DNA from: Rotaria sordida
Taxonomy: Eukaryota; Rotifera; Eurotatoria; Philodinida; Philodinidae
Reading direction: 5' to 3'
Assembly (NCBI GenBank): GCA_905250125.1
Contig: CAJNOL010000014.1
Span: 407,881 to 471,880 of the forward strand
Length of the DNA stretch: 64,000 nucleotides
Of the stretch, positions 39,171-50,544 are shown one piece after another. Every line of letters begins with the position of its first letter. Positions within the stretch are counted from its first letter, which is position 1. A program made the position numbers and the translations under genes. The notes below the pieces were generated by a model. It was not told the DNA's origin. It ran no database searches and saw only the letters and a program-made list of their open reading frames with translations.

Positions 39171-42100
39171 ATGGCTACAACATTTGATTCATCATCAATT
39201 AATAACAATTGTAATCTCTCAAATAATACAATTGGCAAATTGCCTGAAGAAAGTTCCGTACTTGTTGTTGGTGCAGGTGGTATTGGATGTGAATTATTAA
39301 AATCATTAGCTTTATGTCGATTTCGTTCAATTGGTGTTATTGATCTTGATACAATTGAAGTATCAAATTTAAATCGACAATTTTTATTTCGTCGTGAACA
39401 TGTTGGTCAACCAAAAGCAACTGTTGCATGTGATAGTATACGTCGTCTTTGTCCATCTATTCATATTGAACCATTTCATGGTGATGTTATAACTGATTCA
39501 CGATTTGATGTATCATTTTATAAACAATATGATCTTGTTATAAATGCACTTGATAATGTTCAAGCACGACAACATGTTAATCGTATGTGTTTATTATGTT
39601 CAAGACCATTAATTGATAGTGGTTCAACTGGTTATAATGGACAAGCAACATTAATATTTAAAGGCCGTACACAATGTTATGATTGTATTGAAAAACCAAA
39701 GCAACAACGAACATATGCTGTATGTACTATACGTAATACTCCATCACAACCAATACATTGTATTGTATGGGCGAAATTTCTTTATAATCAATTATTTGGT
39801 GATAATGAAGATCCAAATAATGAAGATGTTACACCAGATGCTGATGATCCAGAAAATGTTAATAATGAACAAGATAATCCAATAAATGGACATCATCGAG
39901 TATCAACACGTGATTGGATTCATAGTGAAATGGAAAAATTTGATCCAAAACGTATATTTAATAAATTATTTTTTGATGATATTAATTATTTAACAACAAT
40001 GAAAAATTTATGGGAAAAACGACGTCAACCAATACCAATTGAATATGAAAAAGCATGTCAAATAAAAGAATATCATCAAAATGGACAAGGTGATCATGGA
40101 CAATCAACAATGCCTAAACTTAATGATCAACGTATTCAAACAATAAGTGATTATGTTCAAATGTTTATTGATAGCGTCAACGAACTTAAACAACGTTCAG
40201 ATAAACAACGACAAATAGGTATATATATATATATATGTGTATATTAAAATAATTTCTCAAACATTCAATTTTTTTTCATTATTTTAGCTTCAACAAGTAA
40301 AGAACCATCATTTCTTGTTTGGGATAAGAATGATGATGCCGATCTTCGATTTGTAACAGCATCAGCTAATTTACGTGCATATATATTTGGTATAAATCTC
40401 ACAAGTAAATTTGATGTTAAATCAATGGCTGGAAATATAATTCCAGCTGTAGCAACAACAAATGCTATTGTTGCTGGTATAACTGTATTACAAGCACGAA
40501 AAGTTCTTTCTATTTTACCACGTTTATCAACTGATCATACATTAACATCAATAAAACATCTAACAAATGTATTTGTATCAACGGATCGTAAAACAGGTGG
40601 AATTATTCAATCAATACCATTAGAAGAACCAAATTCATCATGTATACAATGTAGTGATCTTGAACAACCTGTACGTGTTAGAATTAATATGTCATTATTT
40701 ACATTATATTCATTATATGAACGTTTAATACGTAAACATTTAAAAATGAATAAACCAGATGTTATTATTGCTGATGGTAGTGGAAGAATTTTAATATCAG
40801 CCGATGATGATGATGAAGATGAACAAATGATGTTAAAAACTCTTGATCAATTTAAATTAATTAATGGAACAATATTATTATGTGAAGAAGAATATGATGA
40901 TGAAACAAATGAAGCATTATTACAACATATGAAAATTAAATTAATGCTTGAACATACAGATACAATTACAGATAAAGATGAATATATTATTGTTGATGAT
41001 CAAGTTATTGGTGAAATTAAACAAATAAAACAATCATTAAAACGAAAATTATCAGATCACGATGATGATGATGATGACGATGACGATGATCATATACAAC
41101 ATTTAGATGATTATCAAAATGAAGTTAATATTGTTAAAAGAACAAAACGATTATCAACAACTCCAAATGAACATAATACCAATATTAATACTGGTCCAAT
41201 ACATACGAGTTTTGTTATGCTTGTTGATGATGAAGTACCAGTACATACAAATGGACATCATGAAGGAACATCGAAAGATGATTTTATAATTAATACAAAA
41301 AAACATAAACAAAATAACGATGGTAATATTGATTATTTTTTTTTTTGAGATTTGAGTTAACAGGAATTTCTTAAAGGAAAAATTAACATTTTTGGAAAAC
41401 AAATCACCACAACGAGAAGATCATTTTGTTTTTTGTCTTGTGAAAATTATTCAATCTGTTCTCCATTCCAAATATTTACGCATTTATTTTGAGAAGGATC
41501 AATCCTCCTCTGAGAACATCGGTGACTAGTATTTTATTCAAATTATTTTAGTTTTCCTATTACTTTTTTTCTCATTATATTAAAAATTTTACCACAAATA
41601 CTTGTGAATGTTGGTTAGCTAGAAAATTTGCAGTTTGTTAAATTATATAAAAAGCTGTTAGCACAATCTCTACGGGATTAGAATGTGAAGGACAATGTAG
41701 CTATTGTTGCTAATCATAGGAAGATTGTTTTATTCGTTCTATTTTGGAATATTTTGCTTTACTATCCTTTTATTTAATCCTTGAAAAATACAATAAGGAA
41801 GTAGTTCATATGTTAGAACGAGACTTTATTGATATATAATCTTTGATTGCACATCAACAATTTCACGACCTTGACGCGAGCATATCAAAAGGTCGCTAAG
41901 ACCTCCATCACGTTCTGTGACGTTCTCAAGGTTATATATCTATCGTTTCGTAATGAACCGTTTCTAACATGTCTGTCACTTCTGTAGAAGGGTCTAAATT
42001 TCTACTTCATTACTTCAACATTTCTTTTAGATCGTGTTTCCCAAAAGTAACAGAGATTTCAAAAACATTTATGAAATTAGATTTCAGATCATCATTGAGA

Positions 42101-43065
42101 TCGATGAGACTTTATTAAATCAAATAGTGACGTAAGCAAGAGACCGTGAACGGTAGAGCAGTGTGCTCTACGATTTTGGGAGACATCCATGCAATATAAA
42201 GTGGCGGAAAAAAGTTTAACAATAATACATTTTTAGCGGTTTTTTTATGATGGTAAGCAAATGCATCCTATACCAAGATTTCATAAAAAATCGGACGTGG
42301 TAGTTTTCAGATGCCAGAAAACCTTGTCAAAGCTAATTTTTAACAATGTCATTTTAAAGAGCAGAAAATGAGGGATCGCAGCATTTTCTACAATCTTCCC
42401 TTAAAAAGTTAAAAGTGCTATAGAACCCGTTAACAAAAACAAAATCTACCAAAAAATCGCTAAACAGGACCTTGTTTCGGTTTTAAGGATGCTTTTAATT
42501 TTTTAACGGATGGTCATAGAAAAATGCGGTGTTCTCTCATTTTATTCTCTTTAAAATGACATTGTTTAAAAAAAACAACTCTGACAAAGTCTTCTGGAAT
42601 CTAAAAACTATTGTGTCCAATTTTTTTAGAAACCTTGCTATATGGCATCTTGGTATAGGATGCATTAGATACAAAACTCTGTTGGCTGTTAAAATCGCTA
42701 TACAAATTAGAACAATTTTCTTAAAACATTCTGAAAATATAAATACCATACCTTTTTTAGACATAGTTAAAATTTCAATCTGATTGGTTTTACACATATT
42801 AAAAGCTAGTTTAAATTGATAACAATAATAACTACAATGCAAGAAAGTTTTGATACGTTCATTATTGTCTATAGAATATTGTTTATAATAAGACTTTATT
42901 TATTTTCTTTTTTTAATTTTAGACAATTTTGTCTCCAACGATAGCAACAGCTGTGTGATATTGGATGATGATGATAAAACAAATTCAAAACCGGTAACCA
43001 ATACAGAACAAAATGCAAATGTTGCTGATGATGATTGTTACTGTGTTGATATCGCTGATTCATAA
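39171..43065 (+). CDS. UBA2: SUMO-activating enzyme subunit 2 (UBA2/SAE2)
   Basis: Three exons in phase (39171-40218, 40288-41322, 42923-43065) give 741 residues. An N-terminal Rossmann fold carries GAGGIG (34-39) and the adenylation landmarks DLDTIEVSNLNRQF. The catalytic cysteine is C185 in CTIRNTPSQPIHC. Zinc-binding pairs are CYDC (169-172) and CIQC further on. A ubiquitin-fold domain follows, then an acidic, basic-patched tail including a run of ten or more Asp. The last exon ends with ILDDDD and acidic repeats, a possible SUMO-interacting motif. With SAE1 this subunit activates SUMO and passes it to UBC9 in the nucleus. It is longer than the human protein (about 640 aa) because of the tail. 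The last intron is 1.6 kb and filled with repeats. Confidence 0.95.
41645..41940 (+). repeat. Interspersed repeat family B, copy 2 (in UBA2 intron)
   Basis: Diverged same-orientation match to 6075-6330 in the AASDH intron, sharing the GTTAGCA start, ACAATGTAGC, TTGCTAATCAT-type and AAGGAAGTA...TTCATAT landmarks. Both copies sit in introns of host genes. Class unknown. Confidence 0.6.
42205..42790. repeat. Foldback element in last UBA2 intron
   Basis: Strong inverted arms: about 42250-42425 pairs with about 42490-42670. Paired words include AATGCATCCTATACCAAGAT on the left and its complement on the right, and AACAATGTCATTTTAAAGAG with its complement around 42540-42570. Open frames on both strands here are by-products of the palindrome. 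It is probably a MITE-type element. Confidence 0.75.
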
Positions 43066-43679
43066 GATCACCTTTATCTTATTTTTTTTCTCTTTTTTTT
43101 CTCTCTTTATAAATATGAATGTCTTCTCACTGTTATTAAATTTGCTTCTTTTCATTGTCTAATTTCTTTCTTCTTTCTATTGTTCGTATGTACTACAATG
43201 TGTTCTTCTTTCTTTCCAGAAAAAAAACAAACAAAAGAAAAAAGAAATCATTATCCATCCAGACACACATGTGAAAATTGCTATAAAAATTTATAAGAAA
43301 ATAATTTGTAGATTTCATAACTATTGATGAATAATCAAATCTTTAAATCCCATACTTTTTTTTCTTCAACAACTAACCGTATTGCCTATTCAATTTTAAT
43401 TTACATAATACACGTCTGACTGTGTTGAAATATGAGGCAAGAAATAAATATTTATGCTAAGATCTCTTGTAGCCAATAAATTTTTGTTGACTTTCTATAA
43501 AGATATCGTAGAATTGAAAATCATCTTAAACTTATCATTTTTGAATTATTTGAGAATAGAAAATTTGTATTCAGTTTCTGTCAATAGAGTTAGTATTGAA
43601 ATTTATTTTTTAATATAAAATTATTTCTAAAATTCATTTTATCGAACTCACATATATTTTCGAAGAAATTAGTGAATAT

Positions 43680-44170
43680 CAGTTAAAATCGAGATTTTTT
43701 CGGCTCTTCCTAAGGTCATAGCAACTGGAGCAGAAAGAGGAAAGCCAAAGATTATTGAGTACGTTTTTGTTGCAAGAAGAAAAGTTACATCGGCAATAAT
43801 TTTGCATAAGTCATTCTGAAACTTTCTAGAATCTTTCAAAATATTCTATAAATCTAATGAGTCTGAACATTGCGACTTTTAGTATTTAACGCAGCGAAAG
43901 AGTCTTATTATATGTTCCACTCAGTAGAGCAGTCGTTTAATTGATCTAGCATAGTCCGAATAGGACAGACATAAAGTATGAACTAATTGAATTCTAAGTT
44001 TAGGCACAACTCAACACTAGATGCCTAAGTTCGTCAAGAGAAAGGATGATGTGCTCGGAAGCTTACTGAACGATTAAATAAATGTGTATAGCAAGCTAAC
44101 ATGGTAGTTGAACCGACGAAACGAACAATAAAATGATATTTGTCACTTCCTATGGCATAGATCATATATA
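43680..44170. repeat. Interspersed repeat family A, copy 2 (short form)
   Basis: Reverse-orientation partner of 2690-4130. Both ends match, but the central foldback present in copy 1 is absent and replaced by about 90 bp of unrelated sequence. The right end shares TTAGGCACAACTCAACACTA and the CTAACATGGTAG word. Confidence 0.7.
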
Positions 44171-44399
44171 TATTATCTACGGAATTCTACTGATTTAAAT
44201 ATATATTCAATGAAATATCGAATAGCATTAAAATGAGTGAATATACATAATGTATTTATCGTTGTTCAGATTGAAGGAAGATTTTCGGAATGGTAATTAT
44301 CGTTGTCAAAAAAATTTCAATTTGCTAATCTTTGTTTTTGTTGATATAGAATTGAAAAATAAAATCTTAAAATATGTTTTGATATTTCTAGAGAGCGAA

Positions 44400-45777
44400 A
44401 AATAAGAAATTAATAATAAATATTCGCCAGACAAAAATATTTCATCGTCTTATCATGATTGTAAATCAAATAAATCATATTGTCGATCTATACTATTTCA
44501 TGAAAAAGAGATTATATGATATTGTACAACATCATCAATAAATTCGAATGAAATAATGTTGTGTATTTCGATAAAAGATATTATCTTAACATATTTTCCT
44601 AGTAGTACAGATAAAGAACTTATTGAATTATGTCGATAAAAAAAAAATAACACGATATAAACCAGATAGATCAACTAAATCAGATTTATCATTAAGATTA
44701 GTTAATATTAATCAATTAGATCAATTCTGGAATTTTTTTATTGAACGACTTTTATCAAAAATAGAATCAACATTTTCTCATCAATGTCATCCGAATGAAA
44801 AAAGTAAAATTTTTTAAAAATCTCTTTATACAAATGAAATAAGTTATTATAGGTAATGAAAAATGGTCCATAAACAATATTCTTCTAGTAACAAATAATT
44901 CAAATGATAATCAATCAAGATTATCACCAGACATAATCAAATTTCTTATGGCACGTACATATGATGTGCCATAAGAAAAGTTGTTAAAGGTATTTTCCAT
45001 TTATATTCGTTTTCTTTCATTCTGTGCATATGTTGTTAACTATAGTTATATCTTTTCTTTCGTTCTGTTAGGCATTTTCCTTGATATGTTCTCTTGTACT
45101 CTTTACTGTTTTCTTTTCTTAGATGTAATAACTCATGTATTTTTCCAACTAAATTATGTTATATATTGGTATATTCCCTTAATATCTGTTATATATATAT
45201 ATATATATATATGCCTGTTGTTTCTATATTGTGAATGAGTGAAGTTATAGAGAGGAGTGTGATAAAAGAAAATATAAATAAAATATATACATAACAACGA
45301 ATATTGGATATAACAAAATTAAATATTGAAAATATTTCCGCAATGGTTCAATTGTCAATAGAAGAACATTTATCTGATCATCAAGAGAAAAATCTATCTT
45401 GTCAAGTAAATTCAATAAAATCAATGGATAATGAGCTAAGTCACCTAGAAACAAATTCTTCGATAGATCAACAAATTGAAATAAGACAAAATCAACAACA
45501 AGACGCTTTATTAAAGAATCATATTGACAAACAAGATAATCAATTTATAAAAGATTCATCCGAAAATAAACAAGAAAAATCATCTTTATCAATGATAGAA
45601 AAGAAAATTTTGAAGAAAAAACGGCGTCGATCTCAAAAGTCTATTTTGACATCAAAACGACGTACACAAAAACAATCAAAATCAATGAAAAATAATGAAA
45701 TTCAATGGTGGATTAACAAATATTCAATTGAACCAATATCAATTTATCTTCATAGAGTTAATAAACCAACTAATTAA
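44400..45777 (+). pseudogene. Unassigned gene, possibly decayed
   Basis: A coding-like stretch of uncertain integrity. Exons 44611-44803 and 44853-44974 splice in phase (a segment containing QFWNFFIERL, ending ARTYDVP then TAA). An upstream frame (44470-44637) is open in another phase and hits a TGA and an oligo-A tract, where a frameshift would connect the two. Downstream, 45343-45777 is open from ATG for 144 residues, Gln/Ser/Lys-rich, with a nuclear-localisation-like KKKRRRSQK and a C-terminus containing WWINKYSIEP. An alternative splice (donor at 44955, acceptor before 45362) would join these into one protein. No family was recognised. It could be one fast-evolving nuclear protein gene or the remnants of one. 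Confidence 0.35.
45190..45211. repeat. AT dinucleotide microsatellite
   Basis: Pure TA run between the two parts of the unassigned gene. Simple repeat only. Confidence 0.85.
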
Positions 45778-46476
45778 ATATTTTATTATCTTTCATCAAG
45801 CAACACGATAGAAATAAATCATATTTATTTATCCAAAAACCTTCCATCATCTATCAAATATAAACAGACATATTCTCTTCGTCTACAATACTTTTAATAA
45901 AAACGAAAATAATATTTCATGATGAAGAATTTTTCTTACTTTTTTATCCGTCAATTATATAAAGAAGAAAGATATTGATAAATTCAACATTCTAAACGTT
46001 GTTCTCAACAGTTTTTCGTAGTGTCATTTATAAAATTTAGCAGCTATTTCGATCAAAACTCATCACAAACACATTTTAAATGTTAAATTTAACGACTCTT
46101 ATTCTCTATATCAAATATTTTAACTGTCGAGAAATCAAGAGACTACTTTGAATGGTTGTCTTTTGTCTTTCATGGATTATTATATAGTAACTGGAAATCT
46201 TTCTAATATATTTTTATTTTTAACTATCATAACAAACAACAAAAAGACGAAGAAGAAATCAAACTTTGAAGAATATAAAAAATCGATATTTTTCTGCTAA
46301 TCCAACGATCCCAATGGGAAAATTTCGTTCGAAAATATTCCAATGGTTTCGATTGATTGTAAATGTTAGAATGAATTTTTGCTCTATTAGATATTATTCT
46401 ATTCATTAGATTTATTGTGACGAATCGATTTCAGAGGGTATCGGTATAAATGTAGATGTTGATAAATTATCTCATT

Positions 46477-46499
46477 ACACCCACAGTCACACCCACCCA
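46477..46499 (-). repeat. Telomere-like tract, C-rich orientation
   Basis: ACACCCACAGTCACACCCACC on the plus strand, that is, degenerate TGTGGG/GGGTGTG units on the minus strand. It is the leftmost of five such sites between 46.4 and 56.6 kb. No G-rich partner is seen immediately to its left. Confidence 0.55.
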
Positions 46500-46544
46500 A
46501 TAGCATCCACTAGAAATGCATTAACACTCGCACTGATATAATAC

Positions 46545-46925
46545 TTTTATTGACAAACAATTCGAGGTATTTTGTTATGGATTTTACTTTAAAAAAAAAC
46601 CTTAAAACTTTTAAAACAAGCGTTTTTTTCTTCAGCCCTCACTTCACAGTTATAATTGGAAATGAAACGCTCTCATTTTTTGAGCTAACTTCTATCTTTT
46701 TATAAGTTCTTCACTATAGAGTGTACAATATTATTACAATGTTTTACTGTAACAGCATGTTTTTTTTATGAAACTGGAAAAGTCTACCGATCTACAGACA
46801 AAACTCTGAAAAATTCCTGAAAGGAAATAAAATTTTCTGATTGGAAACGCTTGTATTTACAGTTTTGAGATTTTTTTGAAGCAAAATTCATAACAAAAAG
46901 CATCAAATTGTTTATCAATGAATAA
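46545..46925. repeat. Foldback element with AAACAATT...TTTTGTTATG arms
   Basis: The left arm (about 46548-46625) begins TTGACAAACAATTCGAGGTA and pairs with the right arm (about 46850-46925), whose reverse complement begins TTGATAAACAATTTGATGC. Arms are about 75 bp and imperfect; total element about 380 bp, non-coding. Confidence 0.65.
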
Positions 46926-47205
46926 ATTTTGTCTGTATGAGTATTAATGAATGTTTCTATACAGTTTTGTCCTCATATGAAGTATATTCGATATAAATAT
47001 GCTTAAGAAACTATAATCTAATCGTATATGAACGAGCAGGCTGAGTCCTTCTGTAAGTGTTCGTAAAGACAAGTTGGGATACTTGAGTGAAACATAAGAG
47101 AGATGGCGGATGTTAGTATTAAGGTAAGTCATTTTTATAGTTTTTGTCGACGATTGGTTTTCCTTATGACTCGTAGAAAGTGAGCGTTCGTAAAAGTTGA
47201 TTACA

Positions 47206-47337
47206 GGGTGTGTATGTGAGTTTTAGTATATTCTTTACCCACATCCACACGTCAAAGCATGCGAGGGTGTGGATGTGGTTGTGCACGAATAGAATTGTGA
47301 TTCACACCCATACTCACACACCCACACCCACACTCAG
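47206..47337. repeat. Telomere-like G-rich/C-rich head-to-head tracts (two successive pairs)
   Basis: Reading the plus strand, GGGTGTGTATGTGAG is followed after about 17 bp by ACCCACATCCACAC. Then GGGTGTGGATGTGGTTGTG is followed, after a GCACGAATAGAATT spacer, by CACACCCATACTCACACACC and further CCCACACCCACAC. The G-then-C order is that of two chromosome ends joined through their telomeres. The second pair has a near copy at 49864-49945. Confidence 0.7.
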
Positions 47338-47521
47338 AATCAAATACAAGCGACATACTGATATCAACTTTATGGGGACACAGTCGCGATTGTCTCCATG
47401 AATCGGTCGATTTTTATCGTCGAAGTCACAGTCATTTGGCATGCTCGTGGCAATTTGCTGGACTATCGTATTATGATGACTGGCATCCAGGCTTGCCACA
47501 TCATCGCTTCGCTTACTAGTA

Positions 47522-48430
47522 TCAATCTCGTTTATAATTGTAATCGATATCGGCATACGTCCCAAGATGAATATGGTATTTAGCCAAAAGTTGCCGAAAT
47601 TCGTCGCTGAATAACAGATCGAATTCATGCTGACGATCGGGCGAACAAGAAAATTCGTCCGGTTGTCCTGTTCCGCAACCACCGATGGATGTTTCACTCG
47701 GATAACCCGGATGACATATTAGTTCGGCGATATTCGATGTTTCATCCAATGTAAACGTTTGAAAACATCTTTCGAGATTGTCGTATGTCAGTGCTTGACC
47801 CATGGTAGTCAAACCGATAAAATAGGATGGATAGCGAAGATCATAACGATCAAAAATCATTCGAGCGTTACGAGTCTGTTCGACAACGGTTCGATAGAAT
47901 GGCTCTGGATTCAACATGGCGAGAATTGCTTGATTGAACGGCGCACGAATATATTTCACATCGAAGCGACGCGCTTGCCGAGCGATGCACTCGACTAACA
48001 TCGGATGAACATGAATATGTTGATGACCATCGATATGCATCGGGCATTGTCTGTCTGTTATCCATTGTCGATATTGACGAAATTGCATTTCAATTTCATA
48101 TTCAACATGAGTCATATCGATCAATCCCTGATCAATTGCATTACGCAGACCGATCTTACCGTGCATCATGCCGTGTGCATCGACTAATGATCGAATGCGA
48201 TTCAAATCGGTCGTAATTGGCCGGCCTTCAGTCAGATTCAAATGTAAACCAATCGGTATTCGGTACGGAGCAGCCAATGTACGAGCTTGACTCGCATAAT
48301 CTCCATTGATCAATAAACTTGTTGATGAGATGATCGGTCGACGAAAAAGATCGATAATGGCAGCATTTCGTCTAGGACAATAGCCGAAATCGTCGGCATT
48401 GATGATGAGAATCTTGGCGATGGATGACAT
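47522..48430 (-). CDS. YDJC: YdjC/ChbG-type carbohydrate deacetylase
   Basis: A single uninterrupted exon of 302 residues starting at the ATG giving MSSIAKILII. The YdjC family hallmarks are present: ADDFGYCPRR (D13/D14), GLHLNLTEGRP (H63), the HIDGHQHIHVHP block (about 132-143) and a C-terminal HPGYPSE...GGCG...FSCSPDR segment that resembles the animal YDJC form. The family removes N-acetyl groups from chito-oligosaccharides or related sugars using a metal bound by Asp and His. The gene is intronless and clearly GC-richer than the other host genes here, a property it shares with the glycosyltransferase at 52091. It sits between telomere-like tracts and foldbacks. Horizontal acquisition or retroposition are both possible. 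Confidence 0.9.
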   Translation of the reverse strand: MSSIAKILIINADDFGYCPRRNAAIIDLFRRPIISSTSLLINGDYASQARTLAAPYRIPIGLHLNLTEGRPITTDLNRIRSLVDAHGMMHGKIGLRNAIDQGLIDMTHVEYEIEMQFRQYRQWITDRQCPMHIDGHQHIHVHPMLVECIARQARRFDVKYIRAPFNQAILAMLNPEPFYRTVVEQTRNARMIFDRYDLRYPSYFIGLTTMGQALTYDNLERCFQTFTLDETSNIAELICHPGYPSETSIGGCGTGQPDEFSCSPDRQHEFDLLFSDEFRQLLAKYHIHLGTYADIDYNYKRD

Positions 48431-48724
48431 GATCGAAAGCAACAGCTCACAATTTTGTCAATTCTAACTCTAAAAAGACCCATTTCCTAGAAAACTCAGA
48501 CTCTTTTGAAAACTTTTACGGATTTCTGAAAGGTCTTCTGAAATCTCAAAGCGTTTTGGAAAATACCTTATTCGTTTCTGAACGTTAGGAAACCCTTAGG
48601 TTTTCAAAAATACCGATTTTGATAACCAAAAACGATTTTACAATACCCATACACTACTGGCAAAAATGAAAATAGTATTCTAAGAAACCGTGAAGGTATT
48701 ATCGAAAACTAATATCGCCCGGTA

Positions 48725-49230
48725 ACCTGACTTGGGTCAAAAAAAGTGAACTCCAAAGTGTCTAAACTCTAGATTTGAAACCCACTTACGCGTTCACCTT
48801 TTACGATCTAATTCAGTCCATGTTGTCTGATTTATAACAGTAAGACCTCTTTGACTGGGATCCTTGATGAAGAGTAATATGTGATGTTGGATAGGTATGC
48901 TGGAGGCATTCTCTACGATGCTATAAACATATCTCGAATGCTACAGATATCATTGGGGATGCTAGTAACGTCACCCGATATACTAGAGGTATCATCTGAG
49001 ATGCTACTAACATACCAGATAATACCTCTAATACTCGCAGTAGCATAACTATCGAACATTGTGTATTACTTTTCCCCTAGGATTCGAGCCGAGGGGTCAT
49101 ATTGCTATAAATCAGAAAATATGGGCTGGATTCGATTGGTGAAAAGTGAATACGTAAGTGAGCTCCACATTTCAAGTTTATGCGTGTAGCTCACTTTTTT
49201 TGATCCCTGATTTGCAACTCAGACTAGTAT
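48725..49230. repeat. Foldback element with internal tandem repeats
   Basis: The left arm (GACTTGGGTCAAAAAAAGTG onward) pairs with the right arm around 49080-49215 (its reverse complement reads CAGGGATCAAAAAAAGTGAG). Both arms also share a CTTACG...TTCACTTTT and a TCTGATTTATA word. The middle (about 48890-49040) holds several degenerate units of the form GATGCTANNAACATATC, about 22-25 bp each. Confidence 0.7.
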
Positions 49231-49863
49231 GCGAAAATGTCTTTTTGATTTCCGAGATAGTTCATCCGAACTCAATGGGTTTCCGAACTTCTTCAATCTC
49301 AAAAATGTATCATAGGAAATCTAAATTGGTTTCCGAAATTATGTATGACAAGCTTTAAAATTACCTTATATGAAGGTACCATTAAAAAGCCTTTAACCCT
49401 TTAATCGTGAATGTTTTAAGCTAAATAGTGAACTTTTCGCAAAATTACTTTTGATACATAGAAACGTAATCGAACAATCGATGTGAAACATCAGAGTCAG
49501 TATAGTGAACTCTAGTAGGTGCAGGATGTTAGAGTCGATACAGAGTATATAAAAAAAACAACGTTAAGGAATTGTAATCTTCACCTTTTTGATAAAGAAT
49601 ACTTTGACGTGTATACTCGTCAATCACAGTTAAAGGGTTACAGACTTTCTTCATGGAGTTAGCTATTTCTTTATGTAAAATCATCTTATATCAAGATGGT
49701 TGCGAAAAAGGCCTTTAAAGCCCTTTGTAGACCTTTTTTTTTATGAAATTCACTATTTCTCTATCTGATGTCACCTTATATGAAGATGATAAGAGAAAAA
49801 AGGACGTGAAATCTCTTTAAAGGCCTTGTTTTTAATAAAGTCAGATGTTTCTCTACGTGAGAA

Positions 49864-49945
49864 TGTGTGGTGAATGTGGGTGTGGATGTCTGTGTGGTTG
49901 TGCATGAATAGAATTCTAATCCACACCCATACTCACACCCACACC
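49864..49945. repeat. Telomere-like head-to-head junction
   Basis: GTGTGGTGAATGTGGGTGTG and further TG/G-rich sequence, then the spacer GCATGAATAGAATTCTAATC, then CACACCCATACTCACACC. The spacer and flanks closely match 47264-47320, showing either a duplicated junction or a specific repeated unit. Confidence 0.7.
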
Positions 49946-50071
49946 ATTTGAACAACGATCAACTCGTAAACGTAAATCAGATGAAAAACTTGATTCTGAG
50001 CTTTTATCTCATGAGAATGATTCATCAAAACAAAAAACAATCCGAAATCTCCGTCCAAAACGACGTCGACA
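49946..50071 (+). pseudogene. Truncated basic-protein C-terminus abutting telomere-like DNA
   Basis: An open frame runs directly out of the C-rich tract. It encodes about 40 residues rich in Lys, Arg and Ser (QRSTRKRKSDEK and a C-terminal RPKRRRQ), then a stop at about 50069-50071. It has no start codon. It looks like the 3' end of a nuclear-protein gene cut off at 49946. This is an interpretation; the frame is short. Confidence 0.35.
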
Positions 50072-50544
50072 ATAAAGATACATTCACATTGATAACAAAA
50101 ACTGTTTTATCAGCTTTCTCTATCTCTTCTTTTATTGCGAAGAGTTCACCGTTTGCGTTACTTTTCTTCTAAAAGAAAAAGGACATTCATTTGTTTCTCC
50201 TTCTACGTCTTTTTTAAACTACTCATTTACCGAGAGAATTTGTTTCATCAACAAATGAAAGATATTCATTCATGGAATTTAATTCGCTCCGTATTCCTCC
50301 ACATTTTTTATAGCTTCTGATTCTTCTAATCAACCATGCTTTGCTATCACGAATATTTCACAATTCGTATTGAAAGTGCACCGGAAATTTCCATCAATAA
50401 CTTAGCTAGTCTCAAACATTTTCTTTATAATCAAACAGCAACACACATCCTAATAAAAAGGTCAACAAAATACTCTGGTTCATAAATACAAGCTCAAAAA
50501 AGTACAATATCGGAAAACATGCACAATCCCATGTATGCCTCCAG

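Noticed and set aside
42529-42842. Overlapping frames on both strands inside the UBA2 intron
   Set aside because: They arise from the foldback element, whose palindromy makes mirrored open frames.
47314-48187. Additional open frames overlapping the deacetylase on both strands
   Set aside because: They are shadow frames of a GC-richer coding sequence; only the minus-strand frame ending at 47522 has family motifs.
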